Below, piece by piece: positions 8,665 through 19,615 of a stretch of DNA of 64,000 bases. A program made the position numbers and the translations under genes. The notes under the pieces were generated by a model. It did no database searches and had not been told where the DNA came from. It was given only the letters and a program-made list of their open reading frames with translations. Each line of letters starts with the position of its first letter. The first letter of the stretch is position 1. Location: contig JAJRPJ010000011.1 in the NCBI GenBank assembly GCA_024280835.1, positions 186,001-250,000 on the forward strand, given 5' to 3'. This stretch comes from Candidatus Zixiibacteriota bacterium (lineage in GTDB: Bacteria; Zixibacteria; MSB-5A5; GN15; JACZUZ01).

Positions 8665-9894
8665 CTATCTTAGTAAATCATCCCAAAACAAGACATCGAC
8701 GGTATTAGTGACGGCTGTTTTGTCTTTCCTTTTGCGCTCAATTATCAGGCCGTCGCTATTGAGTAAAGCGGTTAGTGACGCTGATGATTTCTTAGTTGAA
8801 TATTCGGCGACAAATTCAGAACCTTCACGGCGAATTTTTCCTGGCCAAAGTAACATTCGTTTGCCAGAGCGAGAGTTCGATTTCAAAGTGGCCGCCACTG
8901 GTTTCGGTAAATAATCTCGATAGCCACACATTTTCTTAAGCGCAGGAATGACCAAAGTGGCGCAGGTCACCGCTGTTGAAAGTGGATTACCTGGCAGACC
9001 CAAGAGCAACTGGGCGCCACGTTTGGCAAAGAACACTGGCTTACCAGGTTTCATAGCAATCTTGTGAAACATCTCTTCCCAACCCAGCTCGGAAGATACA
9101 GGTGGGACCAAATCTTTATCCCCTGCGGAAACTCCTCCACTGGTAATTAGCATATCGATGTCTGAATTGTTATCACTATCGAGCGCTCCACGTAGAGCGT
9201 GTTCGGTATCCCCAACTGGAGCGCTATGCTCGATTCGTTCACAGAATGTTTGGATGAGAGCCGCTATTGTATAGCGATTGGAATTGTAGATCTGCCCAAA
9301 TTGCAATTCCGTTCCAGGCGCTACCAGTTCATCACCTGTGGTAAAGACAGAAACGCGCGGTCTGCGATGGAGGCTAACGGTTGCCAGCCCCATACTCGCC
9401 AACATCCCAGGCTCTAGGGCGGTGAAGCGATGCCCCGCTCGAAACACTGTCTCTCCTACACTAAGGTCTTCGCCAGCTGGCCGAACATTCGCGCCGTTTT
9501 TTGCAGGTCGGATAAAAGTGACAGATTCCTCGGTAAAGGTCACATCCTCGACTTTGACGACTGTGTCATAGCGATTTGGAACAGCGGCGCCTGTCATGAT
9601 TTTCAGCGCCTGATTTGAATTGTCTTCAGCCACCTTATCTTGCGTACTAGCGCCAGCATACACGACGTCCACCACCGGCAATGTGATCGGTGAACTTTCC
9701 GAACAATTCTCAAGTAGCTCTGCTCTAATAGCAAAGCCGTCCATTGCCGAATTACGGAAACCCGAGACATTGACTGGTGAGACTATATCCTGCGCCAGAA
9801 TGCGACCGACGACATCGCTGACAGCGACATTCTCTGCTGGCAGAACGCTCACACTGTTGATAATCATCTTTATTGCAGAATCAAACTCAATCAA
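8665..9894 (-). CDS. moeA: Molybdopterin molybdenumtransferase MoeA
   Basis: 409 aa, normal length. Domain order is that of MoeA: N-terminal linker, the DGFAIRAE region (conserved SAMDGFA near residue 50), the MoCF-binding core with TSGGVSAGDKDLV (Asp in the metal-insertion site), PGKPVFFAKR and GLPGNPLS, then the C-terminal beta domain. It inserts molybdate into adenylated molybdopterin in the cytoplasm, releasing AMP. Embedded between mogA (27 nt away) and the molybdate permease, so metal uptake and metal insertion are encoded together. Confidence 0.95.
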   Translation of the reverse strand: MIEFDSAIKMIINSVSVLPAENVAVSDVVGRILAQDIVSPVNVSGFRNSAMDGFAIRAELLENCSESSPITLPVVDVVYAGASTQDKVAEDNSNQALKIMTGAAVPNRYDTVVKVEDVTFTEESVTFIRPAKNGANVRPAGEDLSVGETVFRAGHRFTALEPGMLASMGLATVSLHRRPRVSVFTTGDELVAPGTELQFGQIYNSNRYTIAALIQTFCERIEHSAPVGDTEHALRGALDSDNNSDIDMLITSGGVSAGDKDLVPPVSSELGWEEMFHKIAMKPGKPVFFAKRGAQLLLGLPGNPLSTAVTCATLVIPALKKMCGYRDYLPKPVAATLKSNSRSGKRMLLWPGKIRREGSEFVAEYSTKKSSASLTALLNSDGLIIERKRKDKTAVTNTVDVLFWDDLLR

Positions 9895-9921
9895 AATTAC
9901 CTCTCACGCCTGTTCTTGGCG

Positions 9922-10416
9922 CTATATTTCTTCAGCGCAATCAGCTACTCTACTTGCCAATAATTTCAAGGGATGCTCAAAAGTTGGCAATAGAAACTCC
10001 ATTAGCTCCCCAACAGCCTTTGGTGAGCCTGGTAGATTGATGATGAAAGTTGAGCCAACAATTCCTGAAACGGCCCGTGAATACATAGCGAACTTGGCTT
10101 TCTCGGCGCTGTAGCGTCTTAGCGCCTCGTCAACACCAGGAGGGGGGCGTTCAATCAGGTTGGCGGTTACTTCGGGAGTATTATCGCGCGGGGCGCAACC
10201 AGTGCCACCACTGGTAAGCACAAGCTGCATGTTTTTGGCTATGAACTCTTTGAGCGCCTGTTCGATTTCAACAGGCGTGTCACTGACAATCTCTGTGAGA
10301 ACAATTTCAAATAACGAATTGTTCAGCCACTTTTTGAACACAGGTAGACATCCGTCAGCTCGTTCGCCCGAAGCGGCTCTATCAGAGACTATAAGTATGC
10401 CGACCTTATATTTCAC
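9922..10416 (-). CDS. mogA: Molybdopterin adenylyltransferase (MogA/MoaB family)
   Basis: 164 aa. N-terminus KVGILIVSDRAASGERADG and the core TSGGTGCAPRDNTPEVT are the MoCF-binding motifs of MogA/MoaB. The enzyme adenylates molybdopterin with ATP, providing the substrate for MoeA. The length fits MoaB slightly better than MogA (about 195 aa); no second copy is in the window, so it is presumably the working enzyme. Fifteen nt separate it from moaC on the same strand. Confidence 0.92.
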   Translation of the reverse strand: MKYKVGILIVSDRAASGERADGCLPVFKKWLNNSLFEIVLTEIVSDTPVEIEQALKEFIAKNMQLVLTSGGTGCAPRDNTPEVTANLIERPPPGVDEALRRYSAEKAKFAMYSRAVSGIVGSTFIINLPGSPKAVGELMEFLLPTFEHPLKLLASRVADCAEEI

Positions 10417-10430
10417 ATAAGCTCCCGTCT

Positions 10431-10910
10431 CTAGTTGCGATTGTTAAAGTCACCTGACTTACCGCCACGCTTTTCTAGTAGTTTTAGATCAGTGATGACA
10501 ATATCTTTTTGAATCGCTTTGAGCATATCATAGATAGTCAAAGCAGTGACACTACAAGAGGTTAGCGCTTCCATTTCGACACCTGTCCGCCACAAGCAGT
10601 TGGCAGTAGCTTCTACGGTTACTGTCTTTAGTTGGTCATCCAATTTGAATTGGAGATTGATGCTCTGCAAGGGGATTTGATGACAAAGCGGGATTAGGTC
10701 TGACGTTTTCTTGGCAGCCTGAATGCCAGCGATCTTGGCAACAGTCAAGACATCGCCTTTGGCTATTTTGTTTTCGATTAGCGCGGTATAGGCCTCACTA
10801 TTGAGGATTACTGTCACTGTTGCTGTAGCTATTCGCTCAGTTAGTTCTTTTCCGCCAGTGTCCACCATTTTGGCGTGGCCGCTCTTATCGACATGGCTTA
10901 ATTTGCTCAT
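10431..10910 (-). CDS. moaC: Cyclic pyranopterin monophosphate synthase MoaC
   Basis: 159 aa, usual length. Shows the N-terminal KLSHVDKSGHAKMVDTGGK, the substrate-binding LIPLCHQIPL (His and Cys conserved) and the C-terminal MLKAIQKDIVITDLKLLEKRGGKSGDF, with the catalytic Lys-Asp-Lys set in KAIQKD..I.D..L..K.GGKSG. It converts the MoaA product 3',8-cyclo-GTP to cPMP. Only 3 nt from the end of moaA. MPT synthase genes (moaD/moaE), which act next, are not present here. Confidence 0.95.
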   Translation of the reverse strand: MSKLSHVDKSGHAKMVDTGGKELTERIATATVTVILNSEAYTALIENKIAKGDVLTVAKIAGIQAAKKTSDLIPLCHQIPLQSINLQFKLDDQLKTVTVEATANCLWRTGVEMEALTSCSVTALTIYDMLKAIQKDIVITDLKLLEKRGGKSGDFNNRN

Positions 10911-10913
10911 GCC

Positions 10914-11858
10914 TTAGCCGCCTATTTCTGAGAGTGACGGCAAGAACTGGCCTTTGACTGGCTCAGTGTGGCAGCCGACATAACGTTTCTGGGCCATGAA
11001 ACCATCAACCTGTTTCTCGGCGGCTTCATGGCCACCATCAAGCATAGCAAACAAGTCTGTGCAGTGCCCTGAGAACAAACAACTGTATAGCTTGCCGTCA
11101 GAGACAAGTCGAATCCGATTGCAAAAGTCACAAAACGGTTCACTAACTGAATTTATGAAGCCAACATTGATTTTCAATTGTGGTGAGTTGTAATATCTCG
11201 CTGGAGAAGCTTTTTCGGTTGGCGCTGGCGCGAAGGCATAGCCGATTCGGCGCATGGTATCAGCGCCAGAGACGAAGCCACGGTTCGACGAAGCGCTGTA
11301 CTTGGTTGGCATGAACTCGATAAAGCGCATGTCCACACCCAAATCGTTGGCGAAGTCTACCATTGCCTTAACGTCGCCGTCATTGACGCCTTTGACCACC
11401 ACACAGTTTAGTTTGACTGTCGGAATAACTTTGACTGCTTCGCGAATACCAGCGACTACTTTCTCAAAACAGTCAACAGTTGTAATCGCTCTAAACTTGT
11501 CGGGGTCAACAGTGTCGATACTGACATTGACACTATCTAATCCCGCGTCGGCTAGCTCCTGCGCTTTGCGTTTGAGCAACCGCCCATTGGTGGTGATAGC
11601 CACTGGCATTGACGCATCCAGAGATTTGGTGTAGGCAATTAGTTCTGCGACATGCGGATAGAGTGTCGGCTCACCGCCAGTAAAACGCACACGCTCGATG
11701 CCAAGGTGATGCATAAGTTTGATTGATTGTTTAAACAATTCTGGATCAGTAAAGTCCTTTGGGCCATAGGAGTCTATTGACGGCGGACGACAGTAGAAAC
11801 AATTGAAATTGCAGGCTGCAAGTAGTGAAACTCGTAAATACTTCATTCTATCATTCAT
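10914..11858 (-). CDS. moaA: GTP 3',8-cyclase MoaA (radical SAM)
   Basis: 314 aa. The N-terminal radical-SAM cluster CNFNCFYC (CxxxCxxC) binds the SAM-ligated 4Fe-4S. GGEPTLYP is the SAM-binding glycine motif. The C-terminal cluster motif CDFCNRIRLVSDGKLYSCL binds the second, GTP-ligating cluster. The protein ends in Ile-Gly-Gly, the conserved double-glycine tail needed for activity in known MoaAs, so it looks intact. It catalyses the first step from GTP in the cytoplasm. Oxygen sensitivity of the clusters fits the linkage to nitrate respiration. Confidence 0.96.
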   Translation of the reverse strand: MNDRMKYLRVSLLAACNFNCFYCRPPSIDSYGPKDFTDPELFKQSIKLMHHLGIERVRFTGGEPTLYPHVAELIAYTKSLDASMPVAITTNGRLLKRKAQELADAGLDSVNVSIDTVDPDKFRAITTVDCFEKVVAGIREAVKVIPTVKLNCVVVKGVNDGDVKAMVDFANDLGVDMRFIEFMPTKYSASSNRGFVSGADTMRRIGYAFAPAPTEKASPARYYNSPQLKINVGFINSVSEPFCDFCNRIRLVSDGKLYSCLFSGHCTDLFAMLDGGHEAAEKQVDGFMAQKRYVGCHTEPVKGQFLPSLSEIGG

Positions 11859-11882
11859 GATCTAGCCCCTAGATTACTTCCA

Positions 11883-12380
11883 TTAACGCACTTTTGCGTT
11901 GTTTGTATATTCTGCTTTAAGGATAAACGTCACTAATGAATCAAGTTCCTCATCTTTGAAATGTGGGATTTCAGAGTCTAAGACATCTGCGCCGTAACTG
12001 GCGACTATACCCTCTGGTAACTGTCCTTTTAGTCCATCTCGATTGCGCATGAGAAATAGCTTTGGTCTGGCTGATGATTTGTCCCCTTCGATGAGACAAA
12101 TATCAAAACTTTCTTTGATAATTCGCCAAGCAATGTTCTGGTATTCATCATGGGGCAGGGCGAAGACTGCCATTTCGGATTTGCCGATGGCCATAGTCAA
12201 ACCCGCGCCTGCCAGGCGATGACGGAATGAATCTTTGCCTGGGGTGTCGAATGTGTGTGTATGGCCAGTGTGTTTCACTGTGGCGACTTTCAGTCCTTGG
12301 GTGATAATCAATGGAATCAATTTCTCCACCAAGGTTGTTTTGCCAGAATTCTTGGCTCCGACTATCCCAAACTCAATCAC
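11883..12380 (-). CDS. mobB: Molybdopterin-guanine dinucleotide biosynthesis adaptor MobB
   Basis: 165 aa. N-terminal P-loop GAKNSGKTT at residues 8-16, then VKHTGHTHTFDTPGKDSFRH, both diagnostic of MobB, a GTP-binding helper of MobA. Its start overlaps the end of mobA by 4 nt (ATGA), so the pair is translationally coupled. Role: assists formation or delivery of the bis-MGD cofactor used by DMSO-reductase-family enzymes such as NarG. Confidence 0.94.
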   Translation of the reverse strand: MIEFGIVGAKNSGKTTLVEKLIPLIITQGLKVATVKHTGHTHTFDTPGKDSFRHRLAGAGLTMAIGKSEMAVFALPHDEYQNIAWRIIKESFDICLIEGDKSSARPKLFLMRNRDGLKGQLPEGIVASYGADVLDSEIPHFKDEELDSLVTFILKAEYTNNAKVR

Positions 12381-12979
12381 AGTGACACATCCTCTCGGCC
12401 AACCTGAGTTTGGATGTCATCTGGTGTGTTTATGTTTCGCCAAATAGTTTTCTTAACTGGAAGGAATCGCGAATTAAGCTCTTTTACGATTTCCCACAAT
12501 CGATAAGGTCGGTTTTCTTTGGCGACAGCTATAAATGTTTCAAGTGTGTGTTTCGAATATATGCCACAAAGCGGCTGGATATTTCCAGCTTCCAAAAGAC
12601 CGAGATAATCTTCCCCTGAATAATTCGCGCAAAGAGCTTTTATAGTCGAAGTGTCAATATCCGCTAGATCAGCAGCAACAACAAAGCAGGCTTCATCTTG
12701 GCAGTTTGCTAAGGCGGCAATCACGCCACCCAATGGACCTAGGGCATTCGGATAATCAATTATAACTGGTAGAGAGAAATCACTGAACTTTTCAGAGCTC
12801 TTGGCTACTAGCGCCACATTCTCAAATACCGAATGACAGGCGGCAAGTGTATGCTCAAGCAGTGGCTGACCGTCGACAGTGACGAACAATTTGTCGCGTC
12901 CCATTCTTCGGCTGGCTCCACCCGCCAAGACATAGGCCTGCCGAATCGCTATTTCTGGTTGTCTTTCGGTATTTTTCAT
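12377..12979 (-). CDS. mobA: Molybdenum cofactor guanylyltransferase MobA
   Basis: 200 aa. The nucleotide-binding motif YVLAGGASRRMGRDKLF occupies residues 16-32; ADLADIDT supplies the metal-binding Asp, as in MobA nucleotidyltransferases. It attaches GMP from GTP to molybdenum-molybdopterin. First gene of the cofactor operon; its ATG is 31 nt downstream of a strong intrinsic terminator on the same strand and has no obvious Shine-Dalgarno or promoter of its own. Expression must therefore depend on reading through that terminator, which is the main argument for regulation by the leader RNA upstream. Confidence 0.94.
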   Translation of the reverse strand: MKNTERQPEIAIRQAYVLAGGASRRMGRDKLFVTVDGQPLLEHTLAACHSVFENVALVAKSSEKFSDFSLPVIIDYPNALGPLGGVIAALANCQDEACFVVAADLADIDTSTIKALCANYSGEDYLGLLEAGNIQPLCGIYSKHTLETFIAVAKENRPYRLWEIVKELNSRFLPVKKTIWRNINTPDDIQTQVGREDVSL

Positions 12980-13010
12980 TTTGTCGACTCTATTTGAATC
13001 TACTCGCCAT

Positions 13011-13043
13011 AAAAAAATCCGTGACCGGTTTGGTCACGGATTT
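13011..13043 (-). terminator. Strong intrinsic terminator in front of mobA
   Basis: Read on the minus strand, AAATCCGTGACC (13043-13032) pairs perfectly with GGTCACGGATTT (13026-13015) around the five-base loop AAACC, giving a 12-bp stem, and runs into seven T residues (13017-13011). No gene ends immediately before it: narI stopped 233 nt upstream. It therefore terminates the leader transcript rather than a coding gene. Confidence 0.9.
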
Positions 13044-13185
13044 CGAGATATCAATACAGAACATCAAAGATGCGCCATGAATCGACAATTCGTGTAAGCT
13101 CCTTTGCCAAACCGGGCAGGTCGGAGGATTGCTCCTCGGGCCGTAGAGTCCCTGCTGACCACGTGGGCCCTGCAGGGTTCGAAGC
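13011..13185 (-). ncRNA. Candidate riboswitch/attenuator leader RNA of the molybdenum cofactor operon
   Basis: About 175 nt between a consensus promoter and the terminator before mobA. Visible pairings: CCCTGC...GCAGGG (hairpin around 13176-13149), GAGGA-GCAA-TCCTC (13138-13125), a five-pair stem closed by a GNRA tetraloop, and an enclosing set AACC/GGTT plus AGCT/AGCT. Together they suggest a three-way junction. CCGGTTTGG (minus, 13115-13107) is exactly complementary over 9 nt to CCAAACCGG at the apex of the terminator (13033-13025), so an alternative antiterminating structure exists. Location before Moco genes and the GNRA loop recall the known Moco riboswitch, but I cannot verify the match. 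Alternatives: a stand-alone sRNA, or a 6S-like RNA. Confidence 0.65.
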
Positions 13186-13191
13186 TGAATC

Positions 13192-13220
13192 AATATACTA
13201 TTTCTGTTCTACTGTTTCAA
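13192..13220 (-). promoter_or_regulatory. Sigma70-type promoter of the leader RNA / mob-moa operon
   Basis: On the minus strand TTGAAA (13220-13215), a 17-nt spacer, then TATATT (13197-13192). Five of six consensus bases in each box with optimal spacing. Predicted transcription start near 13185. It lies in the narI-mobA gap and is the only clear promoter for the cofactor operon. Confidence 0.7.
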
Positions 13221-13275
13221 TAACCTGTTTTCTTAAAGAAATGGTGTCAATTAGCGGTATGATCTCTCAACCCAG

Positions 13276-13992
13276 CTAGGATCTATCTCTTTCGCCTGCA
13301 ATCAGTTTTCTATTCTTGTACCAACGGACAACCTGATGGCGACGGAAAAGGAAGTGATTTGGGACGACCAAGACATGAACTAGACGAGTGAATGGGAAAA
13401 TACCTATCAAAACAAAGGCGTTGATTACGTGCAGCTTCACCATCAATGGCAAAGCTGAAATGTAACTCACATTGGGGCTGAACTCGGCCAAAGACCAAAG
13501 ATAGGGAGTCATTGCTCCTGGGAACCATGACGAACCCCAGCGATTGAACAAGGCCATATACAAGCCAATTACAATCTGTAACACCAGGAAGAATAACAAC
13601 ACCCAGTCAGCTTTGCTGGTTACCATCCGCACTTTTGAATGTTTGAGCCGGCGACGAATTAGAGCTATGACACCAATAAACGACAGGGCCGCAAAAGCGA
13701 ACATCGTCGCTTCTAAGACATAGAGCCGCACTGGAACACTGTTCCAATTCAAGACCAATTTCGGGAAGAGCATCATCACGGTGTGCCCTGTCAAGACAGC
13801 AATCAAGCCATAGTGAAAAGGCACCATTCCCCAAAAGTGGGTTTTGTTTTCCAGAAACTGTGATGAGAGACTAGAAAAAGTAAACTTCTGTACCCGATAG
13901 CGCTGGATAGTGACGAAGAAAAACGTAAACAGCGCCACATACGGAAACACACCGAACAAAATCTGATCGAACAACAATCCTGAGCTATCCAC
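13276..13992 (-). CDS. narI: Respiratory nitrate reductase gamma subunit NarI
   Basis: 238 aa from a GTG at 13992. This start has AAAGGAAG six nt upstream and overlaps narJ by 8 nt. The frame is open to an ATG at 14070, but those extra 26 residues are polar, repetitive (QKVQESQKVQ) and overlap narJ by 86 nt. About five membrane segments begin at LFGVFPYVALFTFFFV. Histidines in the helices (PFHYGLIAVLTGH and KLHVINAFVLIGIFPFTRLVH) are the haem b ligands expected of NarI. It anchors NarGH at the cytoplasmic face and takes electrons from quinol. Its stop lies 91 nt before the leader-RNA transcription start. Confidence 0.92.
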   Translation of the reverse strand: MDSSGLLFDQILFGVFPYVALFTFFFVTIQRYRVQKFTFSSLSSQFLENKTHFWGMVPFHYGLIAVLTGHTVMMLFPKLVLNWNSVPVRLYVLEATMFAFAALSFIGVIALIRRRLKHSKVRMVTSKADWVLLFFLVLQIVIGLYMALFNRWGSSWFPGAMTPYLWSLAEFSPNVSYISALPLMVKLHVINAFVLIGIFPFTRLVHVLVVPNHFLFRRHQVVRWYKNRKLIAGERDRS

Positions 13993-14577
13993 GCGCCACT
14001 TCCTTTCTTGAACTTTCTGGCTTTCCTGAACCTTCTGGCTGAGTTTGCTTTTGAGCTTGATCCAAGTCATGACGAGATTTTACGTCCGCTTGAATCGCGT
14101 ACAATACATTTACATAGGGGTTTTCTAGCCCCTTGAGACCAGTTGTCATTTTCTTCATCGCTGGAGCAACATAGCCCTGAGCAAATGAGTCTGCTTCACT
14201 CTTGCCCATGCGCCCTAACGCTCTGAGAACTTGTGACAAATGATCTGGTAATTCGGATGTCTCGGCGATATCGAACCGACGTAGTGTTTGGCGCATGTGG
14301 ACAATAAATGCTCCGCGTTCGTAGTTTTCGGCGTACAACTGCCAACCAACTTCAAGAGCGCATTTGGTATTTATGTCAAATGTGCGTGTAAACAACTCTT
14401 CTAACTCTTCGACATCTTTGCCTTCAATAGCTGAGACAAACTTTTTTAGGTACATATCACCATCTGAGTTAGCCAATTGCATTTCCTCAATGCAGGTTTG
14501 CAATGATTCATGAAATCCATCCTGAGGATATTGTAGCAATGTCCCCAGTGAATCATAAAATTTGGCTTTAGAATAAC

Positions 14578-14581
<4 letters not shown>
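13985..14581 (-). CDS. narJ: Nitrate reductase assembly chaperone NarJ
   Basis: 198 aa. Resembles the NarJ/TorD chaperone family: helical, with FYDSLGTLLQYP near the N-terminus and the conserved ELPDHLSQVLRALG in the middle. It keeps apo-NarGH soluble and competent for cofactor insertion, and is not part of the final enzyme. The C-terminal 35 residues are polar and low-complexity (KQTQPEGSGKPE). Overlaps narH by 4 nt and narI by 8 nt, the standard narGHJI order. Confidence 0.92.
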
Positions 14582-16068
<1,487 letters not shown>

Positions 16069-16087
16069 TATATACTCTCCTCTCGAG

Positions 16088-19000
16088 TTACCAAATAAGT
16101 TCAGGTAGTTTACGGACTAGAATGTGTGTGTCGCGGTTACAACCAACGGGACCCCAGTAATTGAAGTGGAACGTAAACTGACCGTAGCCACCCGCCATTA
16201 AACTCGGTTTCAATCTTGTGCGTGTAAGTGAATTATGTCCACCCGCACGGCGATTCCCACGCAGTGGTGATTTGGGAACGGAGTAGGTTCTCTCAGGTGC
16301 GTGATATTGAATACAAACTCCAGGCGGAATTCGATAGCTGACTACAGCGCGAGTAACCACCACACCGTGATCATTGTGCATCTCAACCCAATCGTTATCA
16401 TCAATGCCAATCTTCTCGGCATCCTTCTCGCTAATCCACAATGGCTCAACTCCACGTGAGAGTGTCGTCATTCTTTGATTATCACCATAGGTGGAATGTA
16501 TATGCCACTTGCCGTGGGGTGTCAGATAATTAAGAGCGATAGTATCACCATCCTTGGTACTGAAACGCATGTCCGAATATTCAGTCGGCAATGGTTTCGG
16601 TTTGTAGGTTGGCAAATGTTCACCAAATTGGAGATACAATTCGTGATCAAGATAGAAATGCTGACGACCAGTTAGTGTGCGCCATGGCACCATCTGTTCG
16701 ACATTGTAGGTAAATGGCGAATAAGCGCGTCCATTCTCTAGCAAACCACTCCACATCGGACTATTGATAAACCGCTGAGGACGAGTTTGTAGGCCTTTGT
16801 AGCTCGAACGCACAGAACGTGATTTCTCTGCCAAGTGCGCTAGCGGCAATCCAACTTTTTTCTCTATGTTCTGATAAGAGCGATAAGCTAGCTCACCATT
16901 GGTTACCGAAGCAAAATTGAGAATTGTATTACAAACATCCTCATCGGCTTTTAGCGAAGGATACTTCTTGCCGCCCCACTCTTCGGTTTTTTCGGTGATA
17001 AGCGCCTTATCGTAGAAATCATCGATAGCATAGTGAGTGCCATGAGCGCCCAAACCATTCTTGCGCGCCAAGGGCCCAAACGAGATATATTGATTGTAAA
17101 GGTTCTTGTAATCACGATGCACGACTTTGAAATTCGGCATTGTCTTGCCTGGAATCGGCTCAACTTCACCTGCTCGCCAATCCTGCATTTTCGCCTGTGA
17201 AACTTCAGCTGGTGTATCATGCGCCAACGGTGTGGCAACCATATCTGGAACTGGCTCAGGGAAATGCTTCTCAGAGAACTCTGAGAATCTCTTGGAGATG
17301 GCTTGGAAAATCTTCCAGTCACTCTTGGACTCCCAACACGGTGGCACGGCCTCCGAAAGTGGATGGATGAAACTATGCAAATCTGTAGAATTCAAATCCG
17401 CTTTTTCATACCAAGTCGCCGCTGGCAATACGATGTCTGAATACAAGGCTGAAGTGTCCATACGGAAGTTCAGATCAATCACCAAATCCATCTTGCCTTG
17501 CGGAGCTTCTTTATGCCACTTAATCTCTTTGACCGAATCTTCCGCCATATCTTTGGAAATAGCATTGTTATGCGTTCCCAAATAGTGCTTGAGGAAATAC
17601 TCATGTCCTTTTGAGCTGGCCATCAAAGCGTTTCCACGCCAGATAAACCAAACGCGTGGCCAATTCTCCGGCGCATCAGGATCATCAACTGAGAATTTCA
17701 ACTCGCCAGATTTGAGACGTTTGACAATATCAGTGACAACCTGAGAGTCGTCAGTGGCTCCCGCGGCTTTGGCGTCATTGACCACGTCCACCGAGTTCTT
17801 ATTGAACTGCGGATAGAATGGCAACCAACCTGAGCGCACTGCGCGAGACTGGACATCCATCGTGTGACCAGTTGCGAGTGTGCCTTTAGGCTGATGTTTC
17901 GGAACTGTATGATAATCGGTAAACTCTTTTTCATAACGCCATTGATCAGTGTGGACATAGTGCCAACTCGGCGCGTTCTGCAAACGGGATGGCCCATACC
18001 AATCTTTGGCCATCGCAATTGCGCCCCATGATTCACCTGGAGCGAGTTTTTCTTGTCCGACATAATGCGCCAAACCACCACCATTGACACCGACACAACC
18101 ACAAAGCATCAACGCATTGATTCCTGCGCGATACATCAGGTTGCCGTGGTACCAGTGATTGATTCCAGAGCCAATAATAATCGTACACTTGCCCTTGGTG
18201 TGTTCGGCTGTGCTAGCCCATTCGCGAGCGAAGCGAATCACCATATCGCGACTCATGCCTGTGTATTTCTCTGACCAAGCTGGTGTATATGGAGCGTCGT
18301 CGTCATAGCTGAAGTTTTCATCGCCAGTCAAACCACGTGGCACACCATATTGCGCCATCAACAAATCATAAACTGTCGCCACGACAACTGTTTTGCCGTC
18401 AGCGGTTTGAATTTTACGCACTGGAACTGGACGCGCCAAATCAACGCCCTGACCAAAGTCATCAAAGCGAGCCTTGACTACTTCATCGTGTGAGTTCAAG
18501 AACGTCAAAGCTGGGTCAATGTCACTACCTGTGACACCGTCCTTCAACAACAGGTTCCATTTGCCTTTTTCTTCGCCCCAACGATAACCAACACTGCCCA
18601 TCGGCATTTTCGGTTTGGCATCGGTGGCATCCCACATCAAGTACTTCCACTCACCGTTTTCAATGTCGGTGTAGCCATTGAGACGATTGGCGCGTAGTAG
18701 TTGGCCTGGATTGTAGAGACCTGCTTCATCGGTTGTGTCAAGTTCGACCAACATCGGTGAGTCGGTGTATTTCTTGGCATAGTCGATGAAATATGGAGTT
18801 TGTTTTTCGTGGTGATACTCTTTTAGCAGCACATGATTGACCGCCATCCACCAAGCGCCATCCTGCCCTGCGTTCAGCGAAACCCATTCGTCGGCATATT
18901 TGGCTACCTGATTGAAATCAGGAGCAAAGACCCACATTTTGGTTCCATTGTGACGCGCTTCAGCGGCAAAGTGACAATCTGGTGTGCGAGTCATGTTCAG

Positions 19001-19615
19001 ATTCGAACCCATGACAGCTAGCAACTTTGAATTGTACCAGTCAGCGGATTCATTGACATCGGTTTGCTCACCCCAAGCTTCAGGTGAGGCTGGTGGTAAA
19101 TCGCAATACCAGTCATAGAATGAAAGTCCGACACCGCCCATTAACTGCAACATTCTCGAACCTGAGGCATAACTAATCATCGACATCGCAGGAATCGGCG
19201 AGAAACCAGCGATTCTATCTGGGCCATGCTCTTTGATTGTGTGCACATTCGAAGCGGCAATAATATCCAGCACAGTATCCCAACTTGCGCGGCGGAATCC
19301 ACCTTTACCGCGAGCTCTTTGCCAACGCGCACGAGCTTCGGGATCGGAGACCATAGCTTTCCAAGCTTCCACAGGATCATCGTATTTTGCGCGCGCCTGT
19401 TTCCAAATATCGAGCATAGCGCCGCGGATATATGGATACTTGACTCTTAGTGGTGAATAGAGATACCACGAATAGGAAATTCCCCTCTGGCAACCACGAG
19501 GCTCATAGGGTGGCAATCCAGCTTCTAGTTCTGGATAGTCAAGTTGTTGCATTTCCCAGGTGACGATACCCTCTTTGACATATATCGCCCAGCTACAGCC
19601 ACCAGTGCAGTTCAC
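16088..19615 (-). CDS. narG: Respiratory nitrate reductase alpha subunit NarG (open body; 5' part interrupted)
   Basis: 1175 codons from the first in-frame start after an internal TAG (GTG at 19615). Contains NCTGGCSW (Cys ligands of cluster FS0), [24 protein letters not shown] (Asp ligand of molybdenum), and the MGD-binding body through to the C-terminal [12 protein letters not shown]. It reduces nitrate to nitrite on bis-MGD, and no twin-arginine motif is seen, so a cytoplasmic location is likely. NarG normally starts some 40 residues earlier; those residues are encoded upstream (19616-19735) but separated by TAG. Starting at the GTG would lose the RWQHDK..RSTHG segment, including the FS0 His ligand. 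Probable readings: a sequencing error, recent pseudogenisation or readthrough. Confidence 0.93.
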   Translation of the reverse strand: MNCTGGCSWAIYVKEGIVTWEMQQLDYPELEAGLPPYEPRGCQRGISYSWYLYSPLRVKYPYIRGAMLDIWKQARAKYDDPVEAWKAMVSDPEARARWQRARGKGGFRRASWDTVLDIIAASNVHTIKEHGPDRIAGFSPIPAMSMISYASGSRMLQLMGGVGLSFYDWYCDLPPASPEAWGEQTDVNESADWYNSKLLAVMGSNLNMTRTPDCHFAAEARHNGTKMWVFAPDFNQVAKYADEWVSLNAGQDGAWWMAVNHVLLKEYHHEKQTPYFIDYAKKYTDSPMLVELDTTDEAGLYNPGQLLRANRLNGYTDIENGEWKYLMWDATDAKPKMPMGSVGYRWGEEKGKWNLLLKDGVTGSDIDPALTFLNSHDEVVKARFDDFGQGVDLARPVPVRKIQTADGKTVVVATVYDLLMAQYGVPRGLTGDENFSYDDDAPYTPAWSEKYTGMSRDMVIRFAREWASTAEHTKGKCTIIIGSGINHWYHGNLMYRAGINALMLCGCVGVNGGGLAHYVGQEKLAPGESWGAIAMAKDWYGPSRLQNAPSWHYVHTDQWRYEKEFTDYHTVPKHQPKGTLATGHTMDVQSRAVRSGWLPFYPQFNKNSVDVVNDAKAAGATDDSQVVTDIVKRLKSGELKFSVDDPDAPENWPRVWFIWRGNALMASSKGHEYFLKHYLGTHNNAISKDMAEDSVKEIKWHKEAPQGKMDLVIDLNFRMDTSALYSDIVLPAATWYEKADLNSTDLHSFIHPLSEAVPPCWESKSDWKIFQAISKRFSEFSEKHFPEPVPDMVATPLAHDTPAEVSQAKMQDWRAGEVEPIPGKTMPNFKVVHRDYKNLYNQYISFGPLARKNGLGAHGTHYAIDDFYDKALITEKTEEWGGKKYPSLKADEDVCNTILNFASVTNGELAYRSYQNIEKKVGLPLAHLAEKSRSVRSSYKGLQTRPQRFINSPMWSGLLENGRAYSPFTYNVEQMVPWRTLTGRQHFYLDHELYLQFGEHLPTYKPKPLPTEYSDMRFSTKDGDTIALNYLTPHGKWHIHSTYGDNQRMTTLSRGVEPLWISEKDAEKIGIDDNDWVEMHNDHGVVVTRAVVSYRIPPGVCIQYHAPERTYSVPKSPLRGNRRAGGHNSLTRTRLKPSLMAGGYGQFTFHFNYWGPVGCNRDTHILVRKLPELIW

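Noticed and set aside
13044-13185. SRP (4.5S), tmRNA or RNase P RNA
   Set aside because: The conserved SRP tetraloop region, tmRNA ends and RNase P core motifs are missing; length also wrong for tmRNA and RNase P. 6S RNA is not fully excluded.
12990-13193. 67-codon minus-strand frame between narI and mobA
   Set aside because: It starts inside the -10 box and reads straight through the terminator hairpin and T-run; the structured RNA explains the region better.
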